From the NCBI RefSeq assembly GCF_019793435.1, contig NZ_JAILYH010000017.1, positions 113,359 to 177,358 of the forward strand: a stretch of 64,000 nt of DNA. The letters run 5' to 3'. The stretch's first letter is position 1. Every line of letters starts with the position of its first letter. The notes under the pieces were generated by a model. That model saw only the letters and a program-made list of their open reading frames with translations, had not been told where the DNA came from and did no database searches. Made by a program: the position numbers and the translations under genes. Shown one piece after another: positions 1-7,683 of the stretch. The DNA comes from Rhizobium redzepovicii (lineage in GTDB: Bacteria; Pseudomonadota; Alphaproteobacteria; Rhizobiales; Rhizobiaceae).

Positions 1-2
1 TG

Positions 3-575
3 CTCGTGCTCGTACAGGAAAGAGCCGAAGAGAAGCTTACCAGACTTGCGAATACCGACATGCTGACCGGCGTTCCCAATCGGCAGCATTTCTTCAGCTC
101 ACTTCCCAAAAGCCTCGGGCCCGGAGACGCATTCGTCCTGATCGATATCGACTTTTTCAAGAGCGTGAACGATCGCTTCGGACACGACAAAGGCGATATT
201 GTTCTCGTAAGTGTTGCTCGGACGATTGCTGACAGCATACCCCGGTCCAGCGTCTTTGGTCGGCTGGGCGGCGAGGAGTTCAGCCTCTTCCTTCGCGGCG
301 AAACCGAAGCCTCTGCTTTCGCACTCGCGGAGCAGATACGTGAGGCGGTCAACGCCTTGAGTCTCGTCTTCGACGGAAAACAGGTCTCCCCGACCGTCAG
401 CGCAGGTGTGGCGCTGTGGGAAGCGGGCCTCACGGAACTAGACGTCCAGAAGCGTGCGGATCAGGCGCTTTACAGCGCCAAAAATAACGGTCGCAACAGG
501 GTGGAGTTGTTCACCGGCATGGAGTTGGTCAATAGCACCCCTGCACTGGAACTGCGATCGGCCCGCGCAGGCTGA
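3..575 (+). CDS. GGDEF-domain diguanylate cyclase, C-terminal part (5' end outside window)
   Basis: This is the C-terminal catalytic half of a diguanylate cyclase, which makes cyclic di-GMP from two GTP. The frame is open to the window edge, so the start and any sensory domain lie outside. In the visible fragment (about 190 residues) the metal-binding stretch DIDFFKSVND is near residues 47-56 and the active-site loop GGEEF near 88-92. GGEEF is a functional variant, so activity is expected. The usual inhibitory RxxD site five residues before the loop reads RSSV, so product inhibition through a canonical I-site is unlikely. No EAL domain follows. The family call is firm; the signal it senses cannot be told. 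Confidence 0.93.
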   Translation, partial: LVLVQERAEEKLTRLANTDMLTGVPNRQHFFSSLPKSLGPGDAFVLIDIDFFKSVNDRFGHDKGDIVLVSVARTIADSIPRSSVFGRLGGEEFSLFLRGETEASAFALAEQIREAVNALSLVFDGKQVSPTVSAGVALWEAGLTELDVQKRADQALYSAKNNGRNRVELFTGMELVNSTPALELRSARAG

Positions 576-703
576 CAAACACCGGAGCTCGGTCACGCTC
601 AGACTGACTGGCACGCCATAACGGAATGCCGGCAAATGCTGCAGAGCACGTTGACGCTGCTATCAAAGCTGCTAAAACCCAGCCATCGAGTGATTGGGGC
701 GCA

Positions 704-724
704 AACCGGCAGTAACTGCCGGTT
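704..724. repeat. Perfect inverted repeat between GGDEF gene and tRNA-Ser
   Basis: Nine-base arms (AACCGGCAG / CTGCCGGTT) flank a three-base loop. No T-run follows on either strand, so a classical intrinsic terminator is not proven. It may still end the GGDEF transcript before the tRNA gene. Confidence 0.5.
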
Positions 725-768
725 GGAAGAAGTCAATGGAATGTGGTTTCTCAACCTTTCAATCAGAT

Positions 769-858
769 GGAAGAGTGTCCGAGTGGTTTAAGGAACCGGT
801 CTTGAAAACCGGCGTGCGGGAAACCGTACCGTGGGTTCGAATCCCACCTCTTCCGCCA
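769..858 (+). tRNA. tRNA-Ser (anticodon UGA)
   Basis: A 90-nt class II tRNA. The acceptor arms GGAAGAG/CTCTTCC pair, the anticodon loop CTTGAAA places TGA at positions 34-36, there is a long variable arm, the T-arm GTTCGAATC is present, and the CCA end is encoded. It reads UCA serine codons. tRNA-Ser genes are frequent integration sites, and the DNA just downstream holds remnants of mobile DNA. Confidence 0.97.
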
Positions 859-1082
859 GCAACCTGTTGAAAAGCGTGTGTATTTTTCCAAACCTTCCGA
901 GGTGATATTCCAACTCGCTTGCCATACAGTCAACGAAGATCTGCAATAATGCTGCGGCATCCAGACGCGCTGTCGGACCCATCGATAGCGTATAGCTGAT
1001 GGCGCACAACGGACCGACGGAAGCTTAACGATTTGGGCGGCGCCTTTACACGAATCGCGGTGCTTGTTGTAGTGCTGAAATG

Positions 1083-1235
1083 ATGCCTCGCTTCATTTGC
1101 ATATGTCTATTGGTGCCCTTCCTCGGCGGCTGCGTCTATAGGTACTATCCGGCTCCTCCGATAAAGCATATGCCCGCATATCCTTCGGGTTGCGTCGACT
1201 GCAACAAGGCATCGCGGCCGGAGGAGAAACCATGA
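1083..1235 (+). CDS. Small predicted lipoprotein (50 aa)
   Basis: The 50-residue product starts with a short charged N-terminus and a hydrophobic stretch, then LGGC, a good lipobox with the acylated cysteine at residue 17. This predicts export and lipid anchoring in the cell envelope. The mature part is short, Pro/Tyr-rich, and holds two more cysteines (near residues 37 and 40). The stop codon overlaps the next gene as ATGA, so the two are probably translationally coupled. I do not recognise the family. Its position behind tRNA-Ser and its lower GC suggest acquired DNA. Confidence 0.6.
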   Translation: MPRFICICLLVPFLGGCVYRYYPAPPIKHMPAYPSGCVDCNKASRPEEKP

Positions 1236-1513
1236 CAACGCCCGACAGGGTCGCCCTGTGGCTGCCCTTCTGCCTGGTGGGCGGCATCTGTGGCTGGAGT
1301 TGGTATTGGTATGTCAGATCGATCATCTTCTATTATAAAAATGGCTTCGATTTCAGCGAAGATTTCGGACCCCAATTTTCGGAATTCCCTGATGATGATC
1401 GCTTTACTGCGAAGCCGAAAGAAAAATTCTTGATAGCTTGGCCCGTTTTCGTCGTTGTTAGCACAGCCAATTTGATCCCAATTACTTTAGGTCTGCTGGG
1501 GATCCTCAATTGA
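1232..1513 (+). CDS. Small membrane protein (93 aa), coupled to the preceding lipoprotein
   Basis: The start is taken at the ATG overlapping the upstream stop (ATGA); a GGAGGAG ribosome-binding sequence lies just before it inside the lipoprotein gene. An in-frame start 42 bases upstream is possible but lacks such a site. Two membrane segments are visible, about residues 7-25 (Trp/Tyr-rich) and 68-92, joined by an acidic soluble loop. Both ends are probably on the same side of the membrane. No known family is recognised. Codon usage is more AT-rich than in the surrounding chromosome. Confidence 0.65.
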   Translation: MTTPDRVALWLPFCLVGGICGWSWYWYVRSIIFYYKNGFDFSEDFGPQFSEFPDDDRFTAKPKEKFLIAWPVFVVVSTANLIPITLGLLGILN

Positions 1514-1825
1514 GGGCGGTAACCGCGCTGGGCGGACTATTCTGCCTCATAACCGCCGGACTATCAGTGTCGCGCAACCGTTTAGATGACGTGTGCCGCA
1601 ACTTGCCGTCATGCGTCCACGCCCGACAGTCGGTTTCAGCAACAGGGCGCGGATCGACTAGGACCGCGTTTTGCAATCGACAGCAGGCTTGCGATGATCA
1701 GCTTTCCATCTTCTCCCGGCGTCCATTCGCGGAACGCTCGTTAAAGCCGGTTCCCACTCCCCGAGAAAGACGAGCTCGTTTCCTTTGCGCGCTGCGAGCA
1801 GCATGCCGCCGAATGATTCTGCAGA
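1506..1825 (-). pseudogene. Remnant of ATP-dependent DNA ligase (C-terminal OB-fold region), frameshifted
   Basis: Reading the minus strand in order gives pieces of the C-terminal domain of LigD-type ATP-dependent DNA ligases: AESFGGMLLAARKGNELVFLG, then after a frameshift GVGTGFNERSA, then in another frame VDPRPVAETDCRAWTHDGK and LRHTSSKRLRD, with a stop at 1506-1508. These match the family pattern in which a G-x-L-L-x-A-R-K-G...VGTGF segment is followed by a WTxDGKLRHxSxKGLR segment. At least two frame changes and an internal stop make it non-functional. The N-terminal catalytic part with the lysine nucleophile is absent, replaced upstream by a recombinase fragment. This was recognised by eye only. 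Confidence 0.72.
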
Positions 1826-1829
1826 CTAA

Positions 1830-2021
1830 GTGCGCGAGGCCGACACGCTCATTGTCACGAAGCCCGGCCGCCTCGCCCGTTCGACTGTCGATCTCCTTGC
1901 CATCAGCGATCTGTTGAGCCTCGCCCGTATTGCTGCACAGCAATCGCGATGGGGACTGAAGCCACAGCCGCTCACGAAAGCAGCGAATAGATCCAGACGC
2001 CAACAGAACCCCAAAAGATAG
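1830..2021 (+). pseudogene. Fragment of a serine site-specific recombinase (resolvase family)
   Basis: The short frame begins READTLIVTKPGRLARSTVDLL, which resembles the end of the resolvase N-terminal catalytic domain, where D-T-L-V-V-x-K-L-D-R-L-A-R-S is typical. The aspartate of the LDRLARS motif is glycine here. The frame loses similarity after about 1900 and ends at 2021. Neither the catalytic serine region nor the DNA-binding tail is present. It abuts the ligase remnant, so this is probably a junction left by decay of a mobile segment. Confidence 0.6.
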
Positions 2022-2061
2022 CCGGCATCACTATCATCCCCAAAATGATGATCTTGGTCAC
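1972..2061 (-). CDS. Possible 29-residue single-pass membrane peptide
   Basis: A GTG-started frame gives one continuous hydrophobic segment (MTKIIILGMIVMPAIFW... ending YSLLS), with a basic residue before it. A GGAG ribosome-binding sequence sits about nine bases upstream. Tiny Trp-containing membrane peptides like this are common in rhizobia. It overlaps the 3' part of the recombinase fragment on the other strand. Only composition and the ribosome-binding site support it. Confidence 0.45.
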   Translation of the reverse strand: MTKIIILGMIVMPAIFWGSVGVWIYSLLS

Positions 2062-2235
2062 ACTAAAAGCTCCGAAATTCGACTCATTCCGCAAAGCTAT
2101 TGCAACGATCGAAGGTTGGTATGGGGCACGAAGTCCGGGACCGATCGGACCTTGGTCTGAGTTCTACGGCTGAATGCATAATCCCCTGGAGGAGAGCTTA
2201 CTCGATAGATCCGGTTAGAGCGCTGCGGTTGCGGT

Positions 2236-3663
2236 TCATGCTCCTGCGGAACTGGTTCGCCGCCGGTAGGTCCCGGCCGCGATGGTCAACGCGATGGCGA
2301 TCAATGCGGCTGCGACGCCGAAGGTGATCTGCATACCTGAATGAACGGCCTCGGGCCGTGCCGCGGCGATCTCTGAGCTCCCCGATCCATACGCGAACAC
2401 GGCCCCCATGACGGATGCGCCGGTAATCAGCCCGAGATTGCGCGACAGGTTGAGCACGCCGGAGATGACGCCGCGCTGGTCGGGCTGCACATCCGCCACG
2501 ACGGCCGTGTTGTTGGCCGCCTGGAACAACTGATAGCCTGATGTCAGCAGAGCGATTCCGGCGATGTAGCCGGCAATTCCGGGCAGCACGGCGAGAGCGA
2601 TGGAACCGATGGCCATGGCGACGAGCCCTGCAGCAACCACGAAGGGCGTGTCCAGGCGATCGACCAGGCGACCGGCCGGGACACCGCTGAGGATCGAGAT
2701 CACCGGACCGATCGACATGACGGTGCCAACCAGCGCCTCGTTGAGCCCGAGCGTACGGGAGAGATAGAAGGGCGCGACCACCAGCGTCGCCATCATCACA
2801 GTCGAGACGAGCCCGTTCATCGCCAGGCTGGCGGTGCGCACGCGGTCGCGGAACACCGCCAGCTGGATCAGCGGCGATGCCGTTCTCGCCTCGGCGAAGA
2901 CGAAGAGACCGGCGCCGAAACCGGCAATGAGCAGCAGGGCGAGGTTCAACAGGCCAAAGCTGCCATGCCCGATCGTCATCGCCAGCGCATAGGCCGAAAG
3001 CGTCAAGGCAAGCAGCAGCGTGCCCACCATGTCGAAGCCGGCCCGATCCTTCTTCCTTCCGCCGATATCGTCCGGCAGATGGCGATAGGCGAGAACGAAG
3101 GTCGCCAAGCCGAGCGGCACGTTGACGAGGAAGATCGCCGGCCAACCGAAACAGGCGATCAGCAGACCGCCGAGCGAGGGCCCAAGAGCGGTGCCGATCG
3201 CCGACATCGTTCCGAGCAGCCCCATGGCGCTGCCGGTCCTCGTCTTCGGCACCGTTTCACCGACAAAGGCCATGGTCAGCGCCATCATGATTGCCGCGCC
3301 CAGACCCTGCAGCGCGCGCGCCGCGATCATCAGCCACAGCGTCGGCGCGAGGCTGCAGAGGACCGAGGCCAGAGTGAAGAGCAGGATGCCGGTGAGCAGC
3401 AGCCGTCGCCGGCCGGTGACATCGCCGAGCCGCCCGACGCTGACGATCAAAGTAGTAATGGCAAGGAGATAGGCGAGCACGATCCACTGGACATCCTGGA
3501 AGGCGGCGTCGAACCCCCGCGCCAGGCTCGGCAGGCCGACATTGGCGATGCTGGTGCCGAGCGATGGCAGCAGAATCGAGAGGGAAAGGCTGGCGAGTGC
3601 CCAGCGGACGGAATAGGGGCGTTCGGCGGCGGCCTCGCCGCGCTCTGTAATGATCGGTTTCAC
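2236..3663 (-). CDS. MFS transporter, DHA2 (EmrB/QacA-like) drug exporter family
   Basis: A 475-residue inner-membrane protein with about 14 hydrophobic helices, as in proton-driven 14-TM multidrug exporters. The motif-A-like loop GRLGDVTGRRR follows helix 2, and a motif-C-like region GTALGPSLGGLL follows helix 5. The start is the GTG at 3663, where similarity begins; the open frame continues upstream but runs antisense through the LysR gene and is not coding there. The gene is divergent from that LysR gene, 135 bp away, and is its likely target. The substrate is unknown. Confidence 0.9.
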   Translation of the reverse strand: MKPIITERGEAAAERPYSVRWALASLSLSILLPSLGTSIANVGLPSLARGFDAAFQDVQWIVLAYLLAITTLIVSVGRLGDVTGRRRLLLTGILLFTLASVLCSLAPTLWLMIAARALQGLGAAIMMALTMAFVGETVPKTRTGSAMGLLGTMSAIGTALGPSLGGLLIACFGWPAIFLVNVPLGLATFVLAYRHLPDDIGGRKKDRAGFDMVGTLLLALTLSAYALAMTIGHGSFGLLNLALLLIAGFGAGLFVFAEARTASPLIQLAVFRDRVRTASLAMNGLVSTVMMATLVVAPFYLSRTLGLNEALVGTVMSIGPVISILSGVPAGRLVDRLDTPFVVAAGLVAMAIGSIALAVLPGIAGYIAGIALLTSGYQLFQAANNTAVVADVQPDQRGVISGVLNLSRNLGLITGASVMGAVFAYGSGSSEIAAARPEAVHSGMQITFGVAAALIAIALTIAAGTYRRRTSSAGA

Positions 3664-3772
3664 CGTAGACTCCGTTTTTCTCGCTCCGGAAAGGGAGCCG
3701 CCGGCAAACATAGTCCTCCGCGCGGTATGGCGGAACGCGCAGCATTTGCATTCTATTCGTGCGTTGGACGCC

Positions 3773-3791
3773 ATATGAAGCTGTGTTATAT
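3773..3791. promoter_or_regulatory. Candidate LysR box (ATAT-N11-ATAT) in the divergent promoter region
   Basis: The interval 3664-3798 separates the exporter and the LysR gene. It contains ATAT-N11-ATAT, which fits the T-N11-A dyad bound by LysR-type regulators. It lies directly before the LysR start at 3799, where it could serve autoregulation and control of the exporter. The match is short, so it is only suggestive. Confidence 0.35.
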
Positions 3792-3798
3792 CGGATGC

Positions 3799-4692
3799 AT
3801 GTCGACACCCGATTTCAACCTGCTCGTCACCCTGGATGTGCTGCTCGTCGAGGGCAGCGTTGCCCGCGCCGCCCACAGGCTGCGGCTCAGCCCGTCGGCC
3901 ATGAGCCGGGCGCTGGCGCGACTGCGCGAGACGACGGGCGATCCGCTGCTGGTGCGCGCCGGCCGCGGCCTCGTCCCCACGCCCCGAGCGCTCGAACTGC
4001 GCGAGCGGGTCGGCCGGATCGTCGAGGAAGCGCAAGCGGTGCTGCGCCCTGCCGAGGCGCTTGATCTCACACGGTTGGTCCGGACGTTCACGCTGCGCAT
4101 CAGCGAAGGTTTCGCCGAGACCTTCGGACCCGATCTGATCGCCCGCCTCGGTGGTGAAGCGCCGGGCGTGCGGCTGCGCTTCGTGCAGAAACCGGATAAG
4201 GACAGCGCCCCGTTGCGCGACGGAACCGTCGACCTGGAAACCGGCGTCGTCGGCGAAACGATGGGGCCGGAGCTGCGGGCGCAGGCCTTGTTCCGCGACC
4301 GTTTCGTCGGCGTGGTGAGGATAGGGCATCCGCTCTGCCAGGGCGAGATCACGCCCGCCCGATATGTAGCCGGCCGGCACATCACCGTCTCGCGGCGCGG
4401 GCTCGACAAGGGACCGATCGATGAAGCTCTTGATGCGCTCGGGCTCGAACGCCAGATTGCCACCATCGTCGGCGGTTTTTCCACGGCGCTGGCGCTCGCC
4501 CGCGCCTCGGATCTGATCGCCTGTGTTCCGGAACGGCACACAGGCGCATTGCGCCGGGAAATGCACAGTTTTCCCTTGCCCGTTCCGATCCCCGAGATCA
4601 CGCTTTCCTTGCTCTGGCATCCGAGGATGGATGCCGATCCGGGCCATCGCTGGCTGCGCGGCTGCGTTCGGGATGCCTGCGCGGCGACGTGA
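3799..4692 (+). CDS. LysR-type transcriptional regulator
   Basis: A 297-residue regulator with the N-terminal winged helix-turn-helix at about residues 5-62; the recognition-helix region SPSAMSRALARLRE is typical. The effector-binding domain fills the rest. The start at 3799 (MSTPDFN) puts the HTH at the usual distance; an in-frame ATG 24 bases upstream is an alternative. The gene is divergently paired with the MFS exporter, the standard arrangement for an exporter and its inducer-responsive activator. The ligand is unknown. Confidence 0.92.
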   Translation: MSTPDFNLLVTLDVLLVEGSVARAAHRLRLSPSAMSRALARLRETTGDPLLVRAGRGLVPTPRALELRERVGRIVEEAQAVLRPAEALDLTRLVRTFTLRISEGFAETFGPDLIARLGGEAPGVRLRFVQKPDKDSAPLRDGTVDLETGVVGETMGPELRAQALFRDRFVGVVRIGHPLCQGEITPARYVAGRHITVSRRGLDKGPIDEALDALGLERQIATIVGGFSTALALARASDLIACVPERHTGALRREMHSFPLPVPIPEITLSLLWHPRMDADPGHRWLRGCVRDACAAT

Positions 4693-4810
4693 TCGACTGG
4701 CGACGGAGCACCGCGGGCAGACGATCGATCCGTTCGTGATAGTTGACTATCCCATGTCGACGTGATTACCCGCCGAAGATCATTGAACGAATTTATCAGG
4801 CGGGAACATC

Positions 4811-5035
4811 ATGGCCGACGACATCATCATAAAGGATAGTAACGGAAGCCAGCTTCATGACGGCGATTCCGTGACGCTGATCAAGGACCTCAAGGTCAAG
4901 GGAACTTCCGAGACGCTGAAGCGTGGAACATTGGTCAAGGGCATTCGCCTGACCGACAATCCCGGCGAGATCGAATGCAACACCAAGCAGGTCAAGGGTC
5001 TGGTGTTGAAAACGGAATTCCTCAAGAAGGCATAG
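4811..5035 (+). CDS. PhnA/YjdM-like domain protein (74 aa)
   Basis: This matches the C-terminal half of the PhnA/YjdM family: V-x-D-x-x-G-x-x-L-x-D-G-D-S-V-T-x-I-K-D-L-K-V-K-G is visible as IIIKDSNGSQLHDGDSVTLI and onward, ending LKTEFLKKA. The N-terminal zinc ribbon of the E. coli protein is absent, which is a common short form. Despite the historical name, a role in phosphonate use is not established for this family. A GATAGT-TG-ACTATC dyad lies at 4738-4751 upstream. The 3' end overlaps the convergent transglutaminase gene by 14 bp. Confidence 0.88.
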   Translation: MADDIIIKDSNGSQLHDGDSVTLIKDLKVKGTSETLKRGTLVKGIRLTDNPGEIECNTKQVKGLVLKTEFLKKA

Positions 5036-5864
5036 GATCGGCCTTATCAGCCGCTTCCTGCGGCACTTCCTCGGTGATCACCTCGAAGCGGCAAAGCACT
5101 GCCGGCCCGAAGGCTGTCGACATTGCGACGTCGGTGGCGTCGCGGCCGGTCCCCATGAGGATCCTGCCGATGCGCGGTGTGTTGTGGCGGGCATCGACCG
5201 TATGCCAGTGGCCGCCGAGAAAGACCTCGAACCAGGCGCTGAAATCCATCGGATTGGGATCGATCGGAACGCCGATATCGCCGAGATAGCCGGTGCAATA
5301 TCGGGCTGGAATATTCATGCATCGGCAAAGCGCGATGGCGAGATGGGCAAAGTCGCGGCAGACACCTGCCTTGTCGACGAAGCCGCCATGCGCGGTCCGC
5401 AGCAGGTCGGCCTTCAGGTAGTCGAAGGTGATGTGGTCGTGGACGAAATCGCAGATCGCCTGGACACGCGCCCAGCCAAGCGGCGTCGATGAAAAGGTTG
5501 CCCAGGCGAAATCGGCAAGCCTGTCGGTGTCGCAATAGCGGCTGCCGAGCAGGAAGACGAGCACCTCGTCCGGCAGGTCGTTGATCGCGTGCTGGACGGC
5601 ATCGTCGGGAACGACGTCGGGCTGGCCGCTGTCGTAAATCTCGAACTCGGTGGAAATCGTCGTCACTCCAGCCGGGGCGACGATCCGGCTGCAGGCATTG
5701 CCGAAACCGTCGGTATATTCCCAGGCCTCGATCGGCCGGTCGAAATCCAGCACCTGCTCGCTGAGAAGATCGGCGCGGCGGGAAGGATGAATGTTGAGGG
5801 CGAGCAGCATCGGCGTCGGCTGTATGCATTCATAGCCCAGATGAAACCCGGCGCGTATTTTCAT
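5022..5864 (-). CDS. Transglutaminase-like family protein
   Basis: A 280-residue protein with the transglutaminase/papain-like core. The catalytic cysteine sits in AGVCRDFAHLA (about residue 166), followed by a histidine in WHTVDARHN and its aspartate. The N-terminal beta-rich domain is typical of the bacterial Tgl-like group often found in pairs. The start ATG at 5864 follows a GAGG-rich sequence. It lies 100 bp downstream of a second transglutaminase-like gene on the same strand, so the two may be one transcript. The substrate is unknown; such proteins act as proteases, amidases or cross-linking enzymes. Confidence 0.88.
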   Translation of the reverse strand: MKIRAGFHLGYECIQPTPMLLALNIHPSRRADLLSEQVLDFDRPIEAWEYTDGFGNACSRIVAPAGVTTISTEFEIYDSGQPDVVPDDAVQHAINDLPDEVLVFLLGSRYCDTDRLADFAWATFSSTPLGWARVQAICDFVHDHITFDYLKADLLRTAHGGFVDKAGVCRDFAHLAIALCRCMNIPARYCTGYLGDIGVPIDPNPMDFSAWFEVFLGGHWHTVDARHNTPRIGRILMGTGRDATDVAMSTAFGPAVLCRFEVITEEVPQEAADKADPMPS

Positions 5865-5964
5865 GGTGGCGTCCTCGCATCCCGCCCAGATGGCGTGACT
5901 ATGCAACGTCGATCGTGCTGCCCGGTTCCCGCAGCCGCGACCGTCGCCGCGCTCAAATCGAGGA

Positions 5965-6837
5965 TTACTTGGTGGTGACGTTGACCTGCACCGTCATGCT
6001 GTCGAAATCCGTCCCATCGCCATCATAGCTGCCGCTTAACGGGACGGCCTGGCGCGGATCGCGGGCGACGGCGACGCGAATGAGATCGCGGTTGCCGACG
6101 ATCCCGTTGGTCGGATCGAACTCCGCCCAGCCGGCGCCGGGAAGGTAAACCTGGCACCATGCATGGGTGGAGCCGCCGCCGAGCACGGTGGAGCCGTCCC
6201 GGTCGGGAACATAGACATAGCCCGTCACAAACCGCGCGGCGAGGCCGAGGACGCGTGCGGCTTCCATCATCAGCAGCGCGAAATCCCTGCAGGTGCCGGA
6301 GCGAAGCTGCAAAGTCTGCAGCGGCGTCTGCGTTCCGTGCTCCATCCGGCGGGCATAAGCGAAGCTTTCGCGAATGGCGTAACAGAGCGTCATCAGCATA
6401 TGCCCGGTTTCCGTCGGACGCCCCTGGCGGACGAACTGGCGCGCCCAGCGTCCGACCTCGTCGTTGGGGTCGGGATAATGGCGCTGCATCGCCGGCGTCA
6501 GATCGGCAATCTCGTCCTTGTCGTAGGAGAATGGATAGGTCAGCGCCTGATCGTCGACCTTGAGATCGAGGGCAACCTGGGGCGTATGATCGAGCGTGAT
6601 CCAGGTTTCGAAACGAAGCTCGGACGCCGGCCTCGAAATATCGATGAGCGCCACGCAATTGCCGAAAACATCGTGGATCCAGCGCACATGGCTTTCCTCG
6701 GGATATATCGCCAACGACGCTTCGATCAGCCGCTGGTCGAAACTGTCGCGCGGCCGGAACATCAAGCGATGCTCGCCGAAATCGACATCCCTGACGTAAC
6801 GATAGGACGTGATGTGGCGGACGGAGAAAATCGTCAT
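5965..6837 (-). CDS. Transglutaminase-like family protein (Tgl N-terminal type)
   Basis: A 290-residue protein beginning MTIFSVRHITSYRY, the usual start of the bacterial transglutaminase N-terminal domain. The core shows SGTCRDFALLM with the catalytic cysteine near residue 182, then STHAWCQVYLPG with the histidine, and FDPTNG with the aspartate, so the triad is intact. This longer Tgl class is often encoded beside circularly permuted ATP-grasp/alpha-E genes, but none is present here. No signal peptide is visible, so it is probably cytoplasmic. Confidence 0.9.
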   Translation of the reverse strand: MTIFSVRHITSYRYVRDVDFGEHRLMFRPRDSFDQRLIEASLAIYPEESHVRWIHDVFGNCVALIDISRPASELRFETWITLDHTPQVALDLKVDDQALTYPFSYDKDEIADLTPAMQRHYPDPNDEVGRWARQFVRQGRPTETGHMLMTLCYAIRESFAYARRMEHGTQTPLQTLQLRSGTCRDFALLMMEAARVLGLAARFVTGYVYVPDRDGSTVLGGGSTHAWCQVYLPGAGWAEFDPTNGIVGNRDLIRVAVARDPRQAVPLSGSYDGDGTDFDSMTVQVNVTTK

Positions 6838-6976
6838 AGGCCGGCTATCCTCCGCGTGAGGCGCGCCCTGCCCGCTTCCTGCTTATCCCGATTTCTTGTC
6901 ATATAAGCACATTCGAAAGATTGCTATTCTGCATCAACCGATCGACGGCAGAGCCCGTCCAACCTAAGAGGATAAA

Positions 6977-7093
6977 ATGCATATCATCTGGGACGTTCTG
7001 ACGCTTATGCTGACAATCGGCTCGCTCTATGGCGGTCGCGAATACCGGATTATTCGTGCCCGTGCCCGCGCCCAGAACTGGGGCAACTTCTGA
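6977..7093 (+). CDS. Small hypothetical protein (38 aa)
   Basis: A 38-residue frame with AAGAGGA six bases before the ATG. Residues 1-19 are hydrophobic (HIIWDVLTLMLTIGSLYGG) and the tail is strongly basic (IIRARARAQNW), fitting a membrane-associated peptide with a cytoplasmic basic end. No family is recognised. It is the only plausible gene ahead of the strong terminator at 7231, leaving a 137-nt trailing region that may itself be functional. Confidence 0.5.
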   Translation: MHIIWDVLTLMLTIGSLYGGREYRIIRARARAQNWGNF

Positions 7094-7230
7094 TCCGATT
7101 CCGAAGCCTGATCGTATAGGCTGCTGCTGGAACGGTGGCGGATACGTCGAATGACGTAAAGCCAAGCGCTTAAGGAAGTGCATTATTAGCAGAGACGGCG
7201 TCTATCCGTCCATTCCTCCTGTTATTGCCA

Positions 7231-7258
7231 GCCCGCCTCACCCCAGGCGGGCTTTTTT
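7231..7258 (+). terminator. Intrinsic terminator
   Basis: Perfect eight-base stem GCCCGCCT/AGGCGGGC with a six-base loop, followed directly by six T residues. It ends a plus-strand transcript that begins upstream, either the 38-aa gene at 6977 or a separate small RNA. The stretch just before it includes CATTCCTCCTG, an anti-ribosome-binding-site-like sequence. Confidence 0.85.
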
Positions 7259-7301
7259 CGCCGTGATTCTTTTTCCCGCGCCATACTTCTTGGCGCCCGC
7301 C

Positions 7302-7457
7302 TTACTTCTTGGCGCCTGCGGAAAGCACCCGATGTGTCGCATTGTCCATGGCGTGGCTCGCCTCCTGTCCATCCTTCTTCAGCCCGTATGCGGTGTTGCC
7401 GCAGCCGGAAAGTGTGAGCAGGTAAATGCAGGCGAAGGCGATTGCAGTTTTTGTCAT
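7302..7457 (-). CDS. Entericidin-like small lipoprotein
   Basis: A 51-residue protein with a signal peptide ending in LSGC, the lipobox, with the lipidated cysteine at residue 19. The mature part GNTAYGLKKDGQEASHAMD is typical of the entericidin EcnA/EcnB family as found in rhizobia, where N-T-x-x-G-x-x-x-D is conserved. In enterobacteria the pair is an antidote/toxin system; in rhizobia single copies occur and no toxicity can be inferred. An upstream in-frame ATG would add 15 residues before the signal peptide and is unlikely. Confidence 0.82.
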   Translation of the reverse strand: MTKTAIAFACIYLLTLSGCGNTAYGLKKDGQEASHAMDNATHRVLSAGAKK

Positions 7458-7547
7458 CAAGTTTTCCCCGGATGGAATGGCGATCAGGGAAAGATGATGC
7501 AATCCCCGGCAAAATCAATCCGCGGGCGTTTAGCGCGAACCGCATCG

Positions 7548-7572
7548 GGAACTCAATGGCGCCACCGGCGTT
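7548..7572 (+). promoter_or_regulatory. EcfG/RpoE2-type promoter (GGAAC-N16-CGTT)
   Basis: GGAAC at 7548-7552 and CGTT at 7569-7572 are separated by 16 bases, the consensus for the alphaproteobacterial general-stress sigma factor EcfG (RpoE2 in Sinorhizobium). The -10 end is 31 bases before the ATG of the 26-aa gene at 7603. Confidence 0.65.
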
Positions 7573-7602
7573 TATGGAAGCCATCCAACCGGGGTTCACG
7601 AC

Positions 7603-7683
7603 ATGGATTATCAGATTGCCTTCGCCGCGACCGTTGCGACAGCCTCCTTCCTCGTCTTCATGCTCGTCGTCCACCGGACATAG
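7603..7683 (+). CDS. 26-residue single-pass membrane microprotein, probably stress-induced
   Basis: The product (MDYQIAFAATVATASFLVFM plus six residues) is nearly all one transmembrane helix ending in basic residues, which predicts a C-terminus in the cytoplasm. The ribosome-binding sequence is weak (GGGG), but a consensus EcfG promoter lies 31 bases upstream at the same spacing as in two neighbouring stress-type genes. That context is the main support for its being real. The function is unknown. Confidence 0.5.
   Translation: MDYQIAFAATVATASFLVFMLVVHRT

Noticed and set aside
763..960. Minus-strand frame across the tRNA-Ser gene
   Set aside because: It is the reverse complement of the tRNA; the KRWDSNPR-type peptide is a well-known artefact of class II tRNA-Ser genes.
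3664..4647. N-terminal extension of the MFS exporter frame
   Set aside because: It runs antisense through the LysR gene; MFS similarity begins at the GTG at 3663.
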